DNA from: Caldilineaceae bacterium | GTDB lineage: Bacteria > Chloroflexota > Anaerolineae > Caldilineales > Caldilineaceae | Direction of reading: 5' to 3' | DNA length: 6,456 nt | NCBI GenBank assembly: GCA_028819675.1 | Contig: JAPPKT010000144.1 | Span: forward strand, 256 to 6,711 | In this document: positions 1 to 6,456 of the stretch, piece by piece | How the letters are laid out: every line of letters starts with the position of its first letter | How positions within the stretch are numbered: position 1 is the first letter of the stretch | Notes under the pieces: generated by a model | Told to the model about the DNA's origin: nothing | What the model saw: only the letters and a program-made list of their open reading frames with translations | Databases searched by the model: none | Made by a program: the position numbers and the translations under genes

Positions 1-47
1 AGGGGTGGGTAAATGGGGTGAAACTGCAGGGGTCAGGGGTTAGGGGG

Positions 48-71
48 GTGCCAGCACAGGGCTGGCGCTAC
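48..71 (-). repeat. GTAG-footed REP-like hairpin, copy in repeat unit 1
   Basis: On the plus strand, GCCAGC (50-55) and GCTGGC (61-66) form a 6-bp stem around the 5-nt loop acagg. The stem can extend by a T-G wobble and a G-C pair (48-49 with 67-68). CTAC at 68-71 reads GTAG on the minus strand, at the foot of the hairpin. This layout (tetranucleotide foot plus short hairpin) is that of REP elements mobilised by RAYT transposases. No RAYT gene is in the window, so that link is inference. Confidence 0.55.
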
Positions 72-143
72 TTTTTTGTCGGCTTGTTCGAGCATTTCCA
101 GGATTAGCTGCAGGGGTGGGTAAATGGGGTGAAACTGCAGGGG

Positions 144-1118
144 TCAGGGGTTAGGGGGGTGCCAGCCGAGGGCTGGCGCTACTTGTTTGGCGACCTGTTC
201 GAGCATTTCGAGGATTCGCTCGAGGGGTGGGTGGATGGGGTCGAACTGGAGGATGAGGTCGGTGGTGTAGGGGAGGACGCGGTCGGCGGACAGGCGGGCG
301 GCGACGTCTTCGGGCGAGCCGTAGGCGATGTGGGTGCGCTGGCAGTAGGCTTCGGGGGTGAGATTGGGCGGGATGCCTCCCATGGCGTGTTTTTCGATTT
401 GGCGGAGGGCGTCCTGGCGGTCGTTGCCGAGGTAGATGCCGCGTGAGAGGCCGATGCGGGGCGGCAAGGGGCGCTCGCCCCAGGCCTCGCGGAAGGCGAT
501 GGCTACGGGCTCCTGCTCCTGGCCGGCTGCCTGTTCTTCGCTGCCGACGAAGCGGCTGAGGAGCAGGCCGGCGTCGTTTTGGGCGGCGTACTGGGCGCCA
601 CGGATGCTGAGCGCGCTGAGCCAGAGGCGGTCGCCGAGGGTGGGGGCGGGCGGGCGCAGGCGCTGGTTGTCCTCTCCGAGGGTCTCGCCGGCGAGGGCTT
701 TTTTGAGGGTGATGAGGGCGTCGGTGGTGCGCTGGTGGCGGCTGTCGATGTCGACACCGAAGGCTTCGAATTCGTCGGCGTCGCTGCCGCTGCCGACGCC
801 AAGCTCGAGGCGTCCGTTGCTGATGATGTCGACGACGGCGGCGTCTTCGGCGACGCGCAGGGGGTGTTCAAAGGGCAGGACGATGATGGAGGTGCCGAGG
901 CGCAGGCGCTTTGTGCGCTGGCCGACGGCGGCGAGGAAGGGGAAGGGGGAGGGCAGCATACCGCCCAAATCCTTGAAGTGGTGCTGGGCGACCCAGACCG
1001 CGTCGAAGCCGAGCCGGTCGGCGGCGTCAAAGATCTCCAGGTTTTCGCGGTAAGCCTGTTCGGCGTCGGCGCGGCCGCGCAGGTGGCTCAGAAAGCCGAG
1101 GCGGAAGGGGTTCGGCAT
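144..1118 (-). CDS. LLM class flavin-dependent oxidoreductase (luciferase-like monooxygenase)
   Basis: This 324-residue protein has the usual length of single-chain luciferase-like enzymes, which fold as a TIM barrel and use FMNH2 or F420 with an organic substrate, in the cytoplasm. Family features visible are the N-terminal strand PFRLGFLSHL (4-13), FDAVWVAQHHF (38-48), RLRLGTSIIVLPFEHPLRVAED (71-92) and the segment NGRLELGVGSGSDADEF (101-117), which is the typical cofactor/phosphate-side motif of the family. Substrate and flavin type cannot be told. The ATG at 1118 has a GAGGA ribosome site 8 bases upstream. The gene lies 25 bp after the dehydratase gene and is probably co-transcribed with it. 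The last ~12 residues (VAPALGWHPPNP) come from a REP-like hairpin, and the whole tail is duplicated downstream, so the natural C-terminus may originally have ended nearer residue 310. Confidence 0.88.
   Translation of the reverse strand: MPNPFRLGFLSHLRGRADAEQAYRENLEIFDAADRLGFDAVWVAQHHFKDLGGMLPSPFPFLAAVGQRTKRLRLGTSIIVLPFEHPLRVAEDAAVVDIISNGRLELGVGSGSDADEFEAFGVDIDSRHQRTTDALITLKKALAGETLGEDNQRLRPPAPTLGDRLWLSALSIRGAQYAAQNDAGLLLSRFVGSEEQAAGQEQEPVAIAFREAWGERPLPPRIGLSRGIYLGNDRQDALRQIEKHAMGGIPPNLTPEAYCQRTHIAYGSPEDVAARLSADRVLPYTTDLILQFDPIHPPLERILEMLEQVAKQVAPALGWHPPNP
159..182 (-). repeat. GTAG-footed REP-like hairpin inside the oxidoreductase CDS end
   Basis: This is the counterpart of the 48-71 hairpin, one 111-bp unit further on. 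GCCAGCC (161-167) pairs with GGCTGGC (171-177) around a 3-nt gag loop, and CTAC follows at 179-182. It lies within the reading frame, so the GTAG foot and stem encode the residues V-A-P-A-L-G-W-H near the C-terminus of the oxidoreductase. Confidence 0.55.
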
Positions 1119-1126
1119 AGCGTGTT

Positions 1127-1131
1127 TCCTC
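1127..1131 (-). promoter_or_regulatory. Ribosome binding site of the LLM oxidoreductase
   Basis: GAGGA on the minus strand lies 8 bases before the ATG at 1118. It supports that start over any internal one. Confidence 0.7.
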
Positions 1132-1143
1132 GCAGTATCCTCG

Positions 1144-2205
1144 CTAGATTTTCTGTTCCAAGACCCGTTGCCAGGTATCTGAATCCACGTTGCCGCCGCA
1201 GATGACGACGGCCAGGCGTTGTCCGGCGAAACGTTTGCCGGTCTTGAGCAGGCTGGCTACGGCTACGCCGGCGGCGCCTTCGATGGACTCGCCGATTTCG
1301 TGAAAGATTAGGCGCATGGCGGCGGCGATTTCGTCCTCGCTGACGGTCAGCCAGTCGTCGACGCATAGTCGACAGAGGTCGAAGGTGATTGATTGCGGTT
1401 CGATGCCGCCGGCGCTGCCGTCGGAGAGGGTGGGCAGGCTTGCGGTGTCGACGATGCGGCCGGCGCGCACGGAGGCGAGCATGACGGCGGAGTTTTGGGG
1501 CTGGCAGCCGACGGTCTGAATCTGGCTGGCGGTGGCTTTGACATGGCTGGCGATGCCGCCCATGAGGCCGCCGCCGCCGACGGTGACGAAGACGGCGTCC
1601 AGCTGCGGCTGCTGGCGCAGGAGCTCGACGGCGATGGTGCCCTGGCCGGCGATGATGTGCGGGTCGTTGTAGGGGGAGATGAAGGGCTGATTTCGTTGTT
1701 GGGCGGCGGCGCGGGCGCTGATCTCGGCGTTGAGGGCGTCGCCGGGGACGCGGCAGAGCGTCACGGGGAAGGACTCAAGCTTCTCTACTTTGCGGGGAGA
1801 AGCCCCTTCGGGGAGATAGATGGTGGCGGCGATGTCGAGTTGGGCGGCGGCGCGGGCTACGGCGAGGGCGTGGTTGCCGGTGGAGGCGGTGACGACGCCG
1901 CGTGCGCGGTCCTCTGCCGGGAGGTTGAGGAGTTTGTTGGTTGCGCCGCGCAGTTTGAAGGAGCCGGTGTGCTGGCGGTTCTCCAGCTTGAGGTAGACAT
2001 GGGCGCCGGTGTGATCGGACAGGGCGGGGGAGAGGAGGAGCGGCGTTTGGACGACGTGGGGGCGGATGCGCCCTGCGGCCAGCCGGATGTGGCGGGGGAG
2101 GTCGGCGGCGGAGGGGGGCAGGCCGGTGGGATGGCGCTGTACTTTATTCGAATCTGTAAGCTTCGCAGCGCCATTTGTCTGCAGGCGACTGGGCGACGCA
2201 GCCAT
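1144..2205 (-). CDS. Threonine/serine dehydratase-type PLP enzyme
   Basis: This is a 353-residue fold-type II PLP enzyme of the threonine dehydratase / serine racemase / hydroxyectoine-utilisation EutB group. Such enzymes deaminate L-threonine or L-serine (or a hydroxy-amino acid) to a 2-oxo acid and ammonia. Seen: YLKLENRQHTGSFKLRGA with the presumed Schiff-base lysine K84, the substrate loop STGNHA (108-113), the glycine-rich phosphate-binding loop GGGGLMGG (210-217), SDGSAGGIEPQSITF (261-275) and the C-terminal ICGGN (335-339), whose Cys normally faces the pyridine nitrogen. There is no ACT regulatory domain, so it is of the catabolic short type. The ATG at 2205 is chosen because the frame upstream runs through palindromic repeats. 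A candidate AAGGA site lies 11 bases upstream. Residues 1-34 precede the conserved domain and look low in complexity. The exact substrate is unknown. Confidence 0.87.
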   Translation of the reverse strand: MAASPSRLQTNGAAKLTDSNKVQRHPTGLPPSAADLPRHIRLAAGRIRPHVVQTPLLLSPALSDHTGAHVYLKLENRQHTGSFKLRGATNKLLNLPAEDRARGVVTASTGNHALAVARAAAQLDIAATIYLPEGASPRKVEKLESFPVTLCRVPGDALNAEISARAAAQQRNQPFISPYNDPHIIAGQGTIAVELLRQQPQLDAVFVTVGGGGLMGGIASHVKATASQIQTVGCQPQNSAVMLASVRAGRIVDTASLPTLSDGSAGGIEPQSITFDLCRLCVDDWLTVSEDEIAAAMRLIFHEIGESIEGAAGVAVASLLKTGKRFAGQRLAVVICGGNVDSDTWQRVLEQKI

Positions 2206-2252
2206 CTGTTGCTGGATCCTTGCCTGTTTCAGGAGCTCGTGCTCTGTTGGTG

Positions 2253-2261
2253 TGCTACAAT
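2253..2261 (+). promoter_or_regulatory. Candidate extended -10 promoter for the phosphoesterase operon
   Basis: TGC TACAAT has the TGn plus TAnAAT form of an extended -10 element. No convincing -35 box is seen 16-18 bases upstream. If used, transcription would start near 2268 and the leader of about 200 nt would contain both hairpin repeats. This call rests on consensus matching only. Confidence 0.25.
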
Positions 2262-2284
2262 GAAGAACTGTGTGTCTTCCCGTT

Positions 2285-2290
2285 ATTTTA
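2285..2290 (-). promoter_or_regulatory. Candidate -10 element for the dehydratase operon
   Basis: TAAAAT on the minus strand matches TATAAT at 5 of 6 positions and sits in the only AT-rich stretch of the region. No good -35 box is visible. It would give a leader of roughly 70 nt before the ATG at 2205. Confidence 0.22.
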
Positions 2291-2344
2291 ACATATCCCT
2301 TCGCAGCGGCAGGCCGGGGAGATAGTGTTGTGTGCAGTGAGCAA

Positions 2345-2381
2345 GGGCACACGCGAGGGCACCCACAAGGGGTGCCCCTAC
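2345..2381 (-). repeat. 37-bp GTAG-footed REP-like palindromic repeat, copy A
   Basis: GGGCACCC (2357-2364) and GGGTGCCC (2370-2377) form a perfect 8-bp stem around the 5-nt loop acaag. CTAC (2378-2381) reads GTAG on the minus strand at the foot. A 12-bp conserved flank (2345-2356) completes the unit. It differs from copy B at one base. Confidence 0.75.
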
Positions 2382-2410
2382 GGGTTGGCGTATTTTTGGG
2401 CCGCGGGTGT

Positions 2411-2447
2411 GGGCACACACGAGGGCACCCACAAGGGGTGCCCCTAC
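2411..2447 (-). repeat. 37-bp GTAG-footed REP-like palindromic repeat, copy B
   Basis: The orientation and stem-loop are the same as in copy A: stem GGGCACCC (2423-2430) and GGGTGCCC (2436-2443), loop acaag, CTAC at 2444-2447. It starts 66 bp after copy A and ends 26 bases before the phosphoesterase ATG, so the hairpin would lie in that gene's leader RNA. No T-run follows on the plus strand, so it is not an obvious terminator. Confidence 0.75.
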
Positions 2448-2473
2448 AGGGGGCTTTCGGGACGAGCTTATTT

Positions 2474-3268
2474 ATGCGAATTGCGATAATTTCGGACATT
2501 CACGGCAATTGTGTGGCGCTGGACGCGGTGCTTGCGGATATTGCGTCTGAGGATCAGGAAGCTGTTGACGGGTATTGGATACTTGGTGATCTGGCGGCGG
2601 CGGGTGCGCAGCCGCTGGAGGTGATGGAGCGGGTGCTGGGCCTGGACAACGCGCGTTTTGTGCGGGGAAATTCGGAGCGGTACCTGACCACGGGAGAAAG
2701 GCCGCTGGCGACACCGGTGGAGGAGGTGACGGACCTTGCGTTGCTGCGCGACTGTATCGGGATCCTGGAGTCGTTCTCGTGGACGGCGGGGGCGATGGCT
2801 GCGGGGGGTCATCTGCCCTTTATGCTGGATCTGCCGCTGGAGGAGAGGGTTACGCTGCCGGATGACAGCCGCGTCTTGCTGGTGCATGCGGCGCCGGGGA
2901 GAGATGACGGGAAGGGTTTCGTGCCCTGGTACAGCGACGGGGAGATGAGCGAGCGGCTGGAGGGCTGCGGCGCGGACCTTGTGTGTGTAGGGCATACGCA
3001 CTGGCCGCAGAATTTTCATCTGAACGGAGCGCATGTGGTCAATCCGGGCAGTGTGGGCAACCCGATGATTCCCAGTTTGCGGGCAACTTACGCGGTGCTG
3101 GAGGCGGACGAGAGCGGATACCGGGTGGAGCACCGGGCGGTTGAGTACGACAGGAAGCTGGCGGAGGAGAAGGCGTGGGCGGTGCAGCATCCGCAGGCGG
3201 AGTTTATCAGCAGTTTTCTGCGGGGGGACCGTGTGCGTTCGTGGGGTGAACCGGAGGTCCTGAAATGA
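2474..3268 (+). CDS. Metallophosphoesterase, YfcE/MJ0936-like
   Basis: This 264-residue calcineurin-like phosphoesterase is probably cytoplasmic, as no signal peptide is seen. The metal-binding motifs are complete and in order: D8-x-H10 in ISDIHGN, G38-D39 in LGDL, G65-N66 in RGNSE, H138 in LLVHAAP, and G173-H174-T175-H176 followed by VNPGSVGNP (189-197). This is the arrangement of the small phosphodiesterase subfamily that uses two divalent metals. The natural substrate (cyclic nucleotide, nucleic acid or other phosphoester) cannot be read from sequence. The residues after GDL (AAAGAQPLEV) replace the more usual VGYGPxP-type segment. The ATG at 2474 is chosen because MRIAIISDIHGN is the normal N-terminus of the family. 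Its ribosome site is weak (GGGA at 2459-2462). An upstream in-frame ATG at 2270 would add 68 residues made largely of repeat. The gene overlaps the next one by 4 bp. Confidence 0.88.
   Translation: MRIAIISDIHGNCVALDAVLADIASEDQEAVDGYWILGDLAAAGAQPLEVMERVLGLDNARFVRGNSERYLTTGERPLATPVEEVTDLALLRDCIGILESFSWTAGAMAAGGHLPFMLDLPLEERVTLPDDSRVLLVHAAPGRDDGKGFVPWYSDGEMSERLEGCGADLVCVGHTHWPQNFHLNGAHVVNPGSVGNPMIPSLRATYAVLEADESGYRVEHRAVEYDRKLAEEKAWAVQHPQAEFISSFLRGDRVRSWGEPEVLK
3253..3258 (+). promoter_or_regulatory. Strong ribosome binding site of the methyltransferase
   Basis: GGAGGT lies 6 bases before the ATG at 3265, inside the last codons of the phosphoesterase gene. It fixes the methyltransferase start and suggests good translation in addition to coupling. 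Confidence 0.8.
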
Positions 3269-4083
3269 GCGGCCAGCCCAGCCAGTTTGGCTTCGAGTAC
3301 TCGAGCGTCTTTCAGGACGAAAGCGTGGTGCGGGCCTACCGGTTCCGGCCACAGTATCCGGCTGCCACGTTTGAACTGCTGGTGGAACTGTTGCCAGCGG
3401 GTTGCAGGCCGCGGGCAGTGCTGGACGCGGGTTGCGGGACGGGATTTGTGGCGCGGCCGCTGGCGCGGCTGGTGGACCGGGTGGATGCGGTGGACTTTTC
3501 GGCGGCGGCAATCCGGGAGGGCAGACGGTTGCCGGGCGGAGATCATCCGGGTCTGCGCTGGATTGAAGGGCCTATTGAGTCGGCGGCTGTGGACCCGCCC
3601 TACTGTCTGATCACGGCGGGGGCGAGTTTGCACTGGTTCGATTGGGACACGGCGTTTCCGCGCTTTGCGCGGCTGCTGGCGGAGGACGGGCTGTTCGCGG
3701 CGGTGGGGATGGAGCATGAGAGGCCGGCGTGGATGCGAGAGGAGCTGGGTCCGGTGCTGGCGCGTTATTCGATGAACAAGGCGTTTGCGCCGTACAGCGC
3801 GGCGGGGATCCTGGCGGAGCTGGAGGAGCGAGGGCTATTCCGGCTGTTGGGCAGCGCGCAGACCGACATGATCGAGTGGCGGCAGCCTATCGGCGAGTGG
3901 GTGGAGAGCATCCATGCGCGCAACGGCTTTTCGCGGGACCGGATGGATGCGAGGGAGGCGGCAGAGGCTGACGCGCTATTTGCCGAGATGGCGGCGCGTC
4001 ATGCGGATGGTGGGGACGGTATGATCACGCATCGTTACGCCGGCAGGTTGTTGTGGGGGCGCCCGCTGCAGCCGAACGGATAG
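3265..4083 (+). CDS. Class I SAM-dependent methyltransferase
   Basis: This 272-residue Rossmann-fold methyltransferase resembles the Methyltransf_11 / trans-aconitate methyltransferase-like group. Motif I is AVLDAGCGTG (51-60), which binds SAM. The acidic residue closing strand 2 is D77 in VDAVDFS. The segment DPPYCLITAGASLHWFDWD (110-128) is the family's post-II/motif IV region, and RLLAEDGLFAAVG (136-148) follows as the usual strand after the helix. The N-terminal part FEYSSVFQDESVVRAYRFRPQYP (10-32) resembles the substrate-lid region of such enzymes. The methyl acceptor is unknown. The start codon overlaps the preceding stop (ATGA), so expression is likely coupled to the phosphoesterase, which may act on the same metabolite. 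The gene ends 12 bp from the convergent HerA gene. Confidence 0.85.
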   Translation: MSGQPSQFGFEYSSVFQDESVVRAYRFRPQYPAATFELLVELLPAGCRPRAVLDAGCGTGFVARPLARLVDRVDAVDFSAAAIREGRRLPGGDHPGLRWIEGPIESAAVDPPYCLITAGASLHWFDWDTAFPRFARLLAEDGLFAAVGMEHERPAWMREELGPVLARYSMNKAFAPYSAAGILAELEERGLFRLLGSAQTDMIEWRQPIGEWVESIHARNGFSRDRMDAREAAEADALFAEMAARHADGGDGMITHRYAGRLLWGRPLQPNG

Positions 4084-4095
4084 ACTGGGGCAGGT

Positions 4096-5787
<1,692 letters not shown>

Positions 5788-5793
5788 TCACTA

Positions 5794-5798
5794 CTCCC
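5794..5798 (-). promoter_or_regulatory. Ribosome binding site of herA
   Basis: GGGAG on the minus strand lies 6 bases before the GTG at 5787, and the in-frame stops TAG and TGA sit between them. This favours GTG 5787 as the start although no ATG is present nearby. Confidence 0.65.
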
Positions 5799-5850
5799 TG
5801 GCGATAAAACTGAAGGCCTGGAATTTGATGCCAGGCATTGCGGATGCGGT

Positions 5851-6456
5851 TTATCCGGCGGGCTGCACGATGGATTTCCAGGCGACATTGTTACGCATGA
5901 CCTGGAGGATGGCCTTCTCCTCGGGGAAGAGGGCATCCAAGTGGTCGATGATCTGGACAAGGAGGGCGGGGACGAGCGGATTGTTGTGGGCGAGGAGCGT
6001 AGCCGCGTAACGCAGAGCGGGGCGGCCGTTGCGGTCGCGGTGGAACTGCCGGACCTCCTCGTCAGTCAGGCGGCGAACGGTGGCGCCGACCTCGGCGGAA
6101 AGCCGCGGGGTCCCCTGCTGCAGGCCGGTCTCGTCATGCCAGCCCAGGGCCAGCAGACCGACCAACATGGCGGTCTCGTCGATAAGATCGGGGCTGAACA
6201 CGGCCTGTTCAGTGTGGGAGGTGAGCCGGGGCCCCAGGTTGGTAAAGCTTGGATTGACGAGCATTGAGTTGTAGACGACGCCGATCAAGCATGGCGCGCC
6301 GGTCGCGGTGTTTTGCTCAGTGGCTGGAGACGTTGCAGGGAAGAGGGGCAGAGAGATGGCAACGAAGGAACCGAAGGCGTAGGCGTCCGGTGGGGGCCGC
6401 TGTTCCTGGTCCATGGGGCCGAAGAGCTGGCAGACGTAGTCGATATGGGAATTGGA
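5851..6456 (-). CDS. Unrecognised protein upstream of herA, C-terminal part only
   Basis: The frame is open to the right edge, so only the last 201 residues are seen. A Met lies at 6414, but the residues before it (SNSHIDYVCQLFGP) also look coding, so the true start is probably outside the window. I do not recognise the family. Visible are G-S-F-V (29-32) and CLIGVVYN (56-63), separated by a Pro/Thr-rich loop, then LVNPSFTNLGPRL (66-78), and a mostly helical C-terminus (about 132-190) with LVPALLVQIIDHLDALFP. The G-x-F-V ... [IL][IL]G-x-[IV] pattern resembles the HAS-barrel part of the neighbouring HerA. The gene lies 63 bp upstream of herA on the same strand, so it may encode a HerA partner. 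It lacks any recognisable NurA motif, but the N-terminus is missing. No signal peptide or membrane span is seen in the visible part. Confidence 0.65.
   Translation of the reverse strand, partial: SNSHIDYVCQLFGPMDQEQRPPPDAYAFGSFVAISLPLFPATSPATEQNTATGAPCLIGVVYNSMLVNPSFTNLGPRLTSHTEQAVFSPDLIDETAMLVGLLALGWHDETGLQQGTPRLSAEVGATVRRLTDEEVRQFHRDRNGRPALRYAATLLAHNNPLVPALLVQIIDHLDALFPEEKAILQVMRNNVAWKSIVQPAG

Larger units (their letters stand above)
1..252. repeat. Tandem 111-bp repeat copying the oxidoreductase 3' end
   Basis: Unit 1 (1-111) and unit 2 (112-222) match at about 101 of 111 positions by eye, and their first 55 bases are identical. A partial third unit (223-252) matches about 25 of 30 bases and lies inside the coding part of the oxidoreductase gene. 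The unit is exactly 37 codons. Read on the minus strand, unit 2 is the real C-terminal tail of the gene plus its TGA. Unit 1 repeats that tail in the same frame with its own TGA, beginning LQFHPIYPPLQ and ending CWHPPNP-stop. The unit 1 sequence starts at base 1, so the array may continue outside the window. No separate gene is seen in 1-143. The likely origin is duplication of the gene end. Confidence 0.9.
2206..2473. other. Divergent intergenic region with promoters and REP-like repeats
   Basis: These 268 bp separate the minus-strand dehydratase start from the plus-strand phosphoesterase start, so promoters for both operons should lie here. The left part has an AT-rich island (2282-2297) in otherwise GC-rich DNA. 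The right part is occupied by two 37-bp direct repeats. Reading frames run through the region on both strands, but they encode repeat-derived peptides (GHTRGHPQGVPL twice on plus, RGTPCGCPRVCP twice on minus) and are not taken as coding. Confidence 0.8.

Noticed and set aside
144..146. Selenocysteine reading of the TGA in the oxidoreductase
   Set aside because: The hairpin pattern follows from the duplicated REP-like element. No catalytic position is involved and LLM enzymes are not known selenoproteins at the C-terminus.
579..1205. Long plus-strand frames opposite the oxidoreductase (436-1053, 579-1205)
   Set aside because: Their translations are low-complexity Gly/Ala/Asp/Val-rich or Arg/Ser-rich, as expected opposite a GC-rich gene. 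The minus strand carries the recognisable LLM motifs.
1393..2325. 310-codon plus-strand frame opposite the dehydratase
   Set aside because: It is a glycine-rich antisense shadow. The minus strand encodes the complete PLP-enzyme motifs.
2345..2447. Two 37-bp direct repeats with a 29-bp spacer look like a minimal CRISPR array
   Set aside because: There are only two copies and no cas gene. The repeat is a strong palindrome with a GTAG foot and resembles the single hairpins at the left edge, so a REP-like dispersed repeat explains it better.
2468..3511. 347-codon minus-strand frame opposite the phosphoesterase
   Set aside because: It is an Arg/Pro/His/Gln-rich antisense translation without a recognisable domain. 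The plus strand has all the metal-binding motifs.
5816..5836. GCCTGG/CCAGGC 6-bp inverted repeat between the cut-off gene and herA
   Set aside because: The stem is short with a 9-nt loop and no T-run, and it lacks the GTAG foot. It is too common by chance in GC-rich DNA to call.

Overview
This is a GC-rich bacterial window with two divergently transcribed gene pairs and a third pair that converges on the second. The even GC bias, the HerA-type ATPase, the luciferase-like oxidoreductase and the GTAG-footed palindromic repeats would fit an uncultured Chloroflexota-like bacterium. No rRNA or other phylogenetic marker is present, so that assignment is only a guess.

Layout from left to right. Positions 1-143 hold no gene. 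They carry a tandem 111-bp repeat that copies the 3' end of the adjacent gene, stop codon included, and each unit contains a small GTAG-footed hairpin. On the minus strand, a threonine/serine dehydratase-type PLP enzyme (2205 to 1144) is followed after 25 bp by a luciferase-like (LLM) flavin-dependent oxidoreductase (1118 to 144), probably as one operon. A 268-bp divergent intergenic region (2206-2473) carries an AT-rich patch with weak promoter candidates and two 37-bp direct repeats, each forming a perfect 8-bp hairpin. On the plus strand, a YfcE-like metallophosphoesterase (2474-3268) overlaps by 4 bp (ATGA) with a class I SAM-dependent methyltransferase (3265-4083), so the two are probably translationally coupled. 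A 12-bp gap separates the methyltransferase from the convergent end of a HerA-type hexameric DNA-translocase ATPase (5787 to 4096, minus). That gene is preceded after 63 bp by the C-terminal 201 residues of an unrecognised protein which runs off the right edge.

Functionally, the enzyme pairs look like ordinary accessory metabolism: amino-acid deamination with an oxidoreductase, and a phosphoesterase with a methyltransferase. The HerA gene points to DNA end processing or defence. Its cut-off neighbour shows a short segment resembling the HAS-barrel pattern of HerA itself, so it may be a partner protein. No complete new system is demonstrated. The most interesting signals are the repeated gene tail at the left edge, the REP-like element that supplies the last codons of the oxidoreductase, and the two repeat families that share foot and loop but differ in stem.
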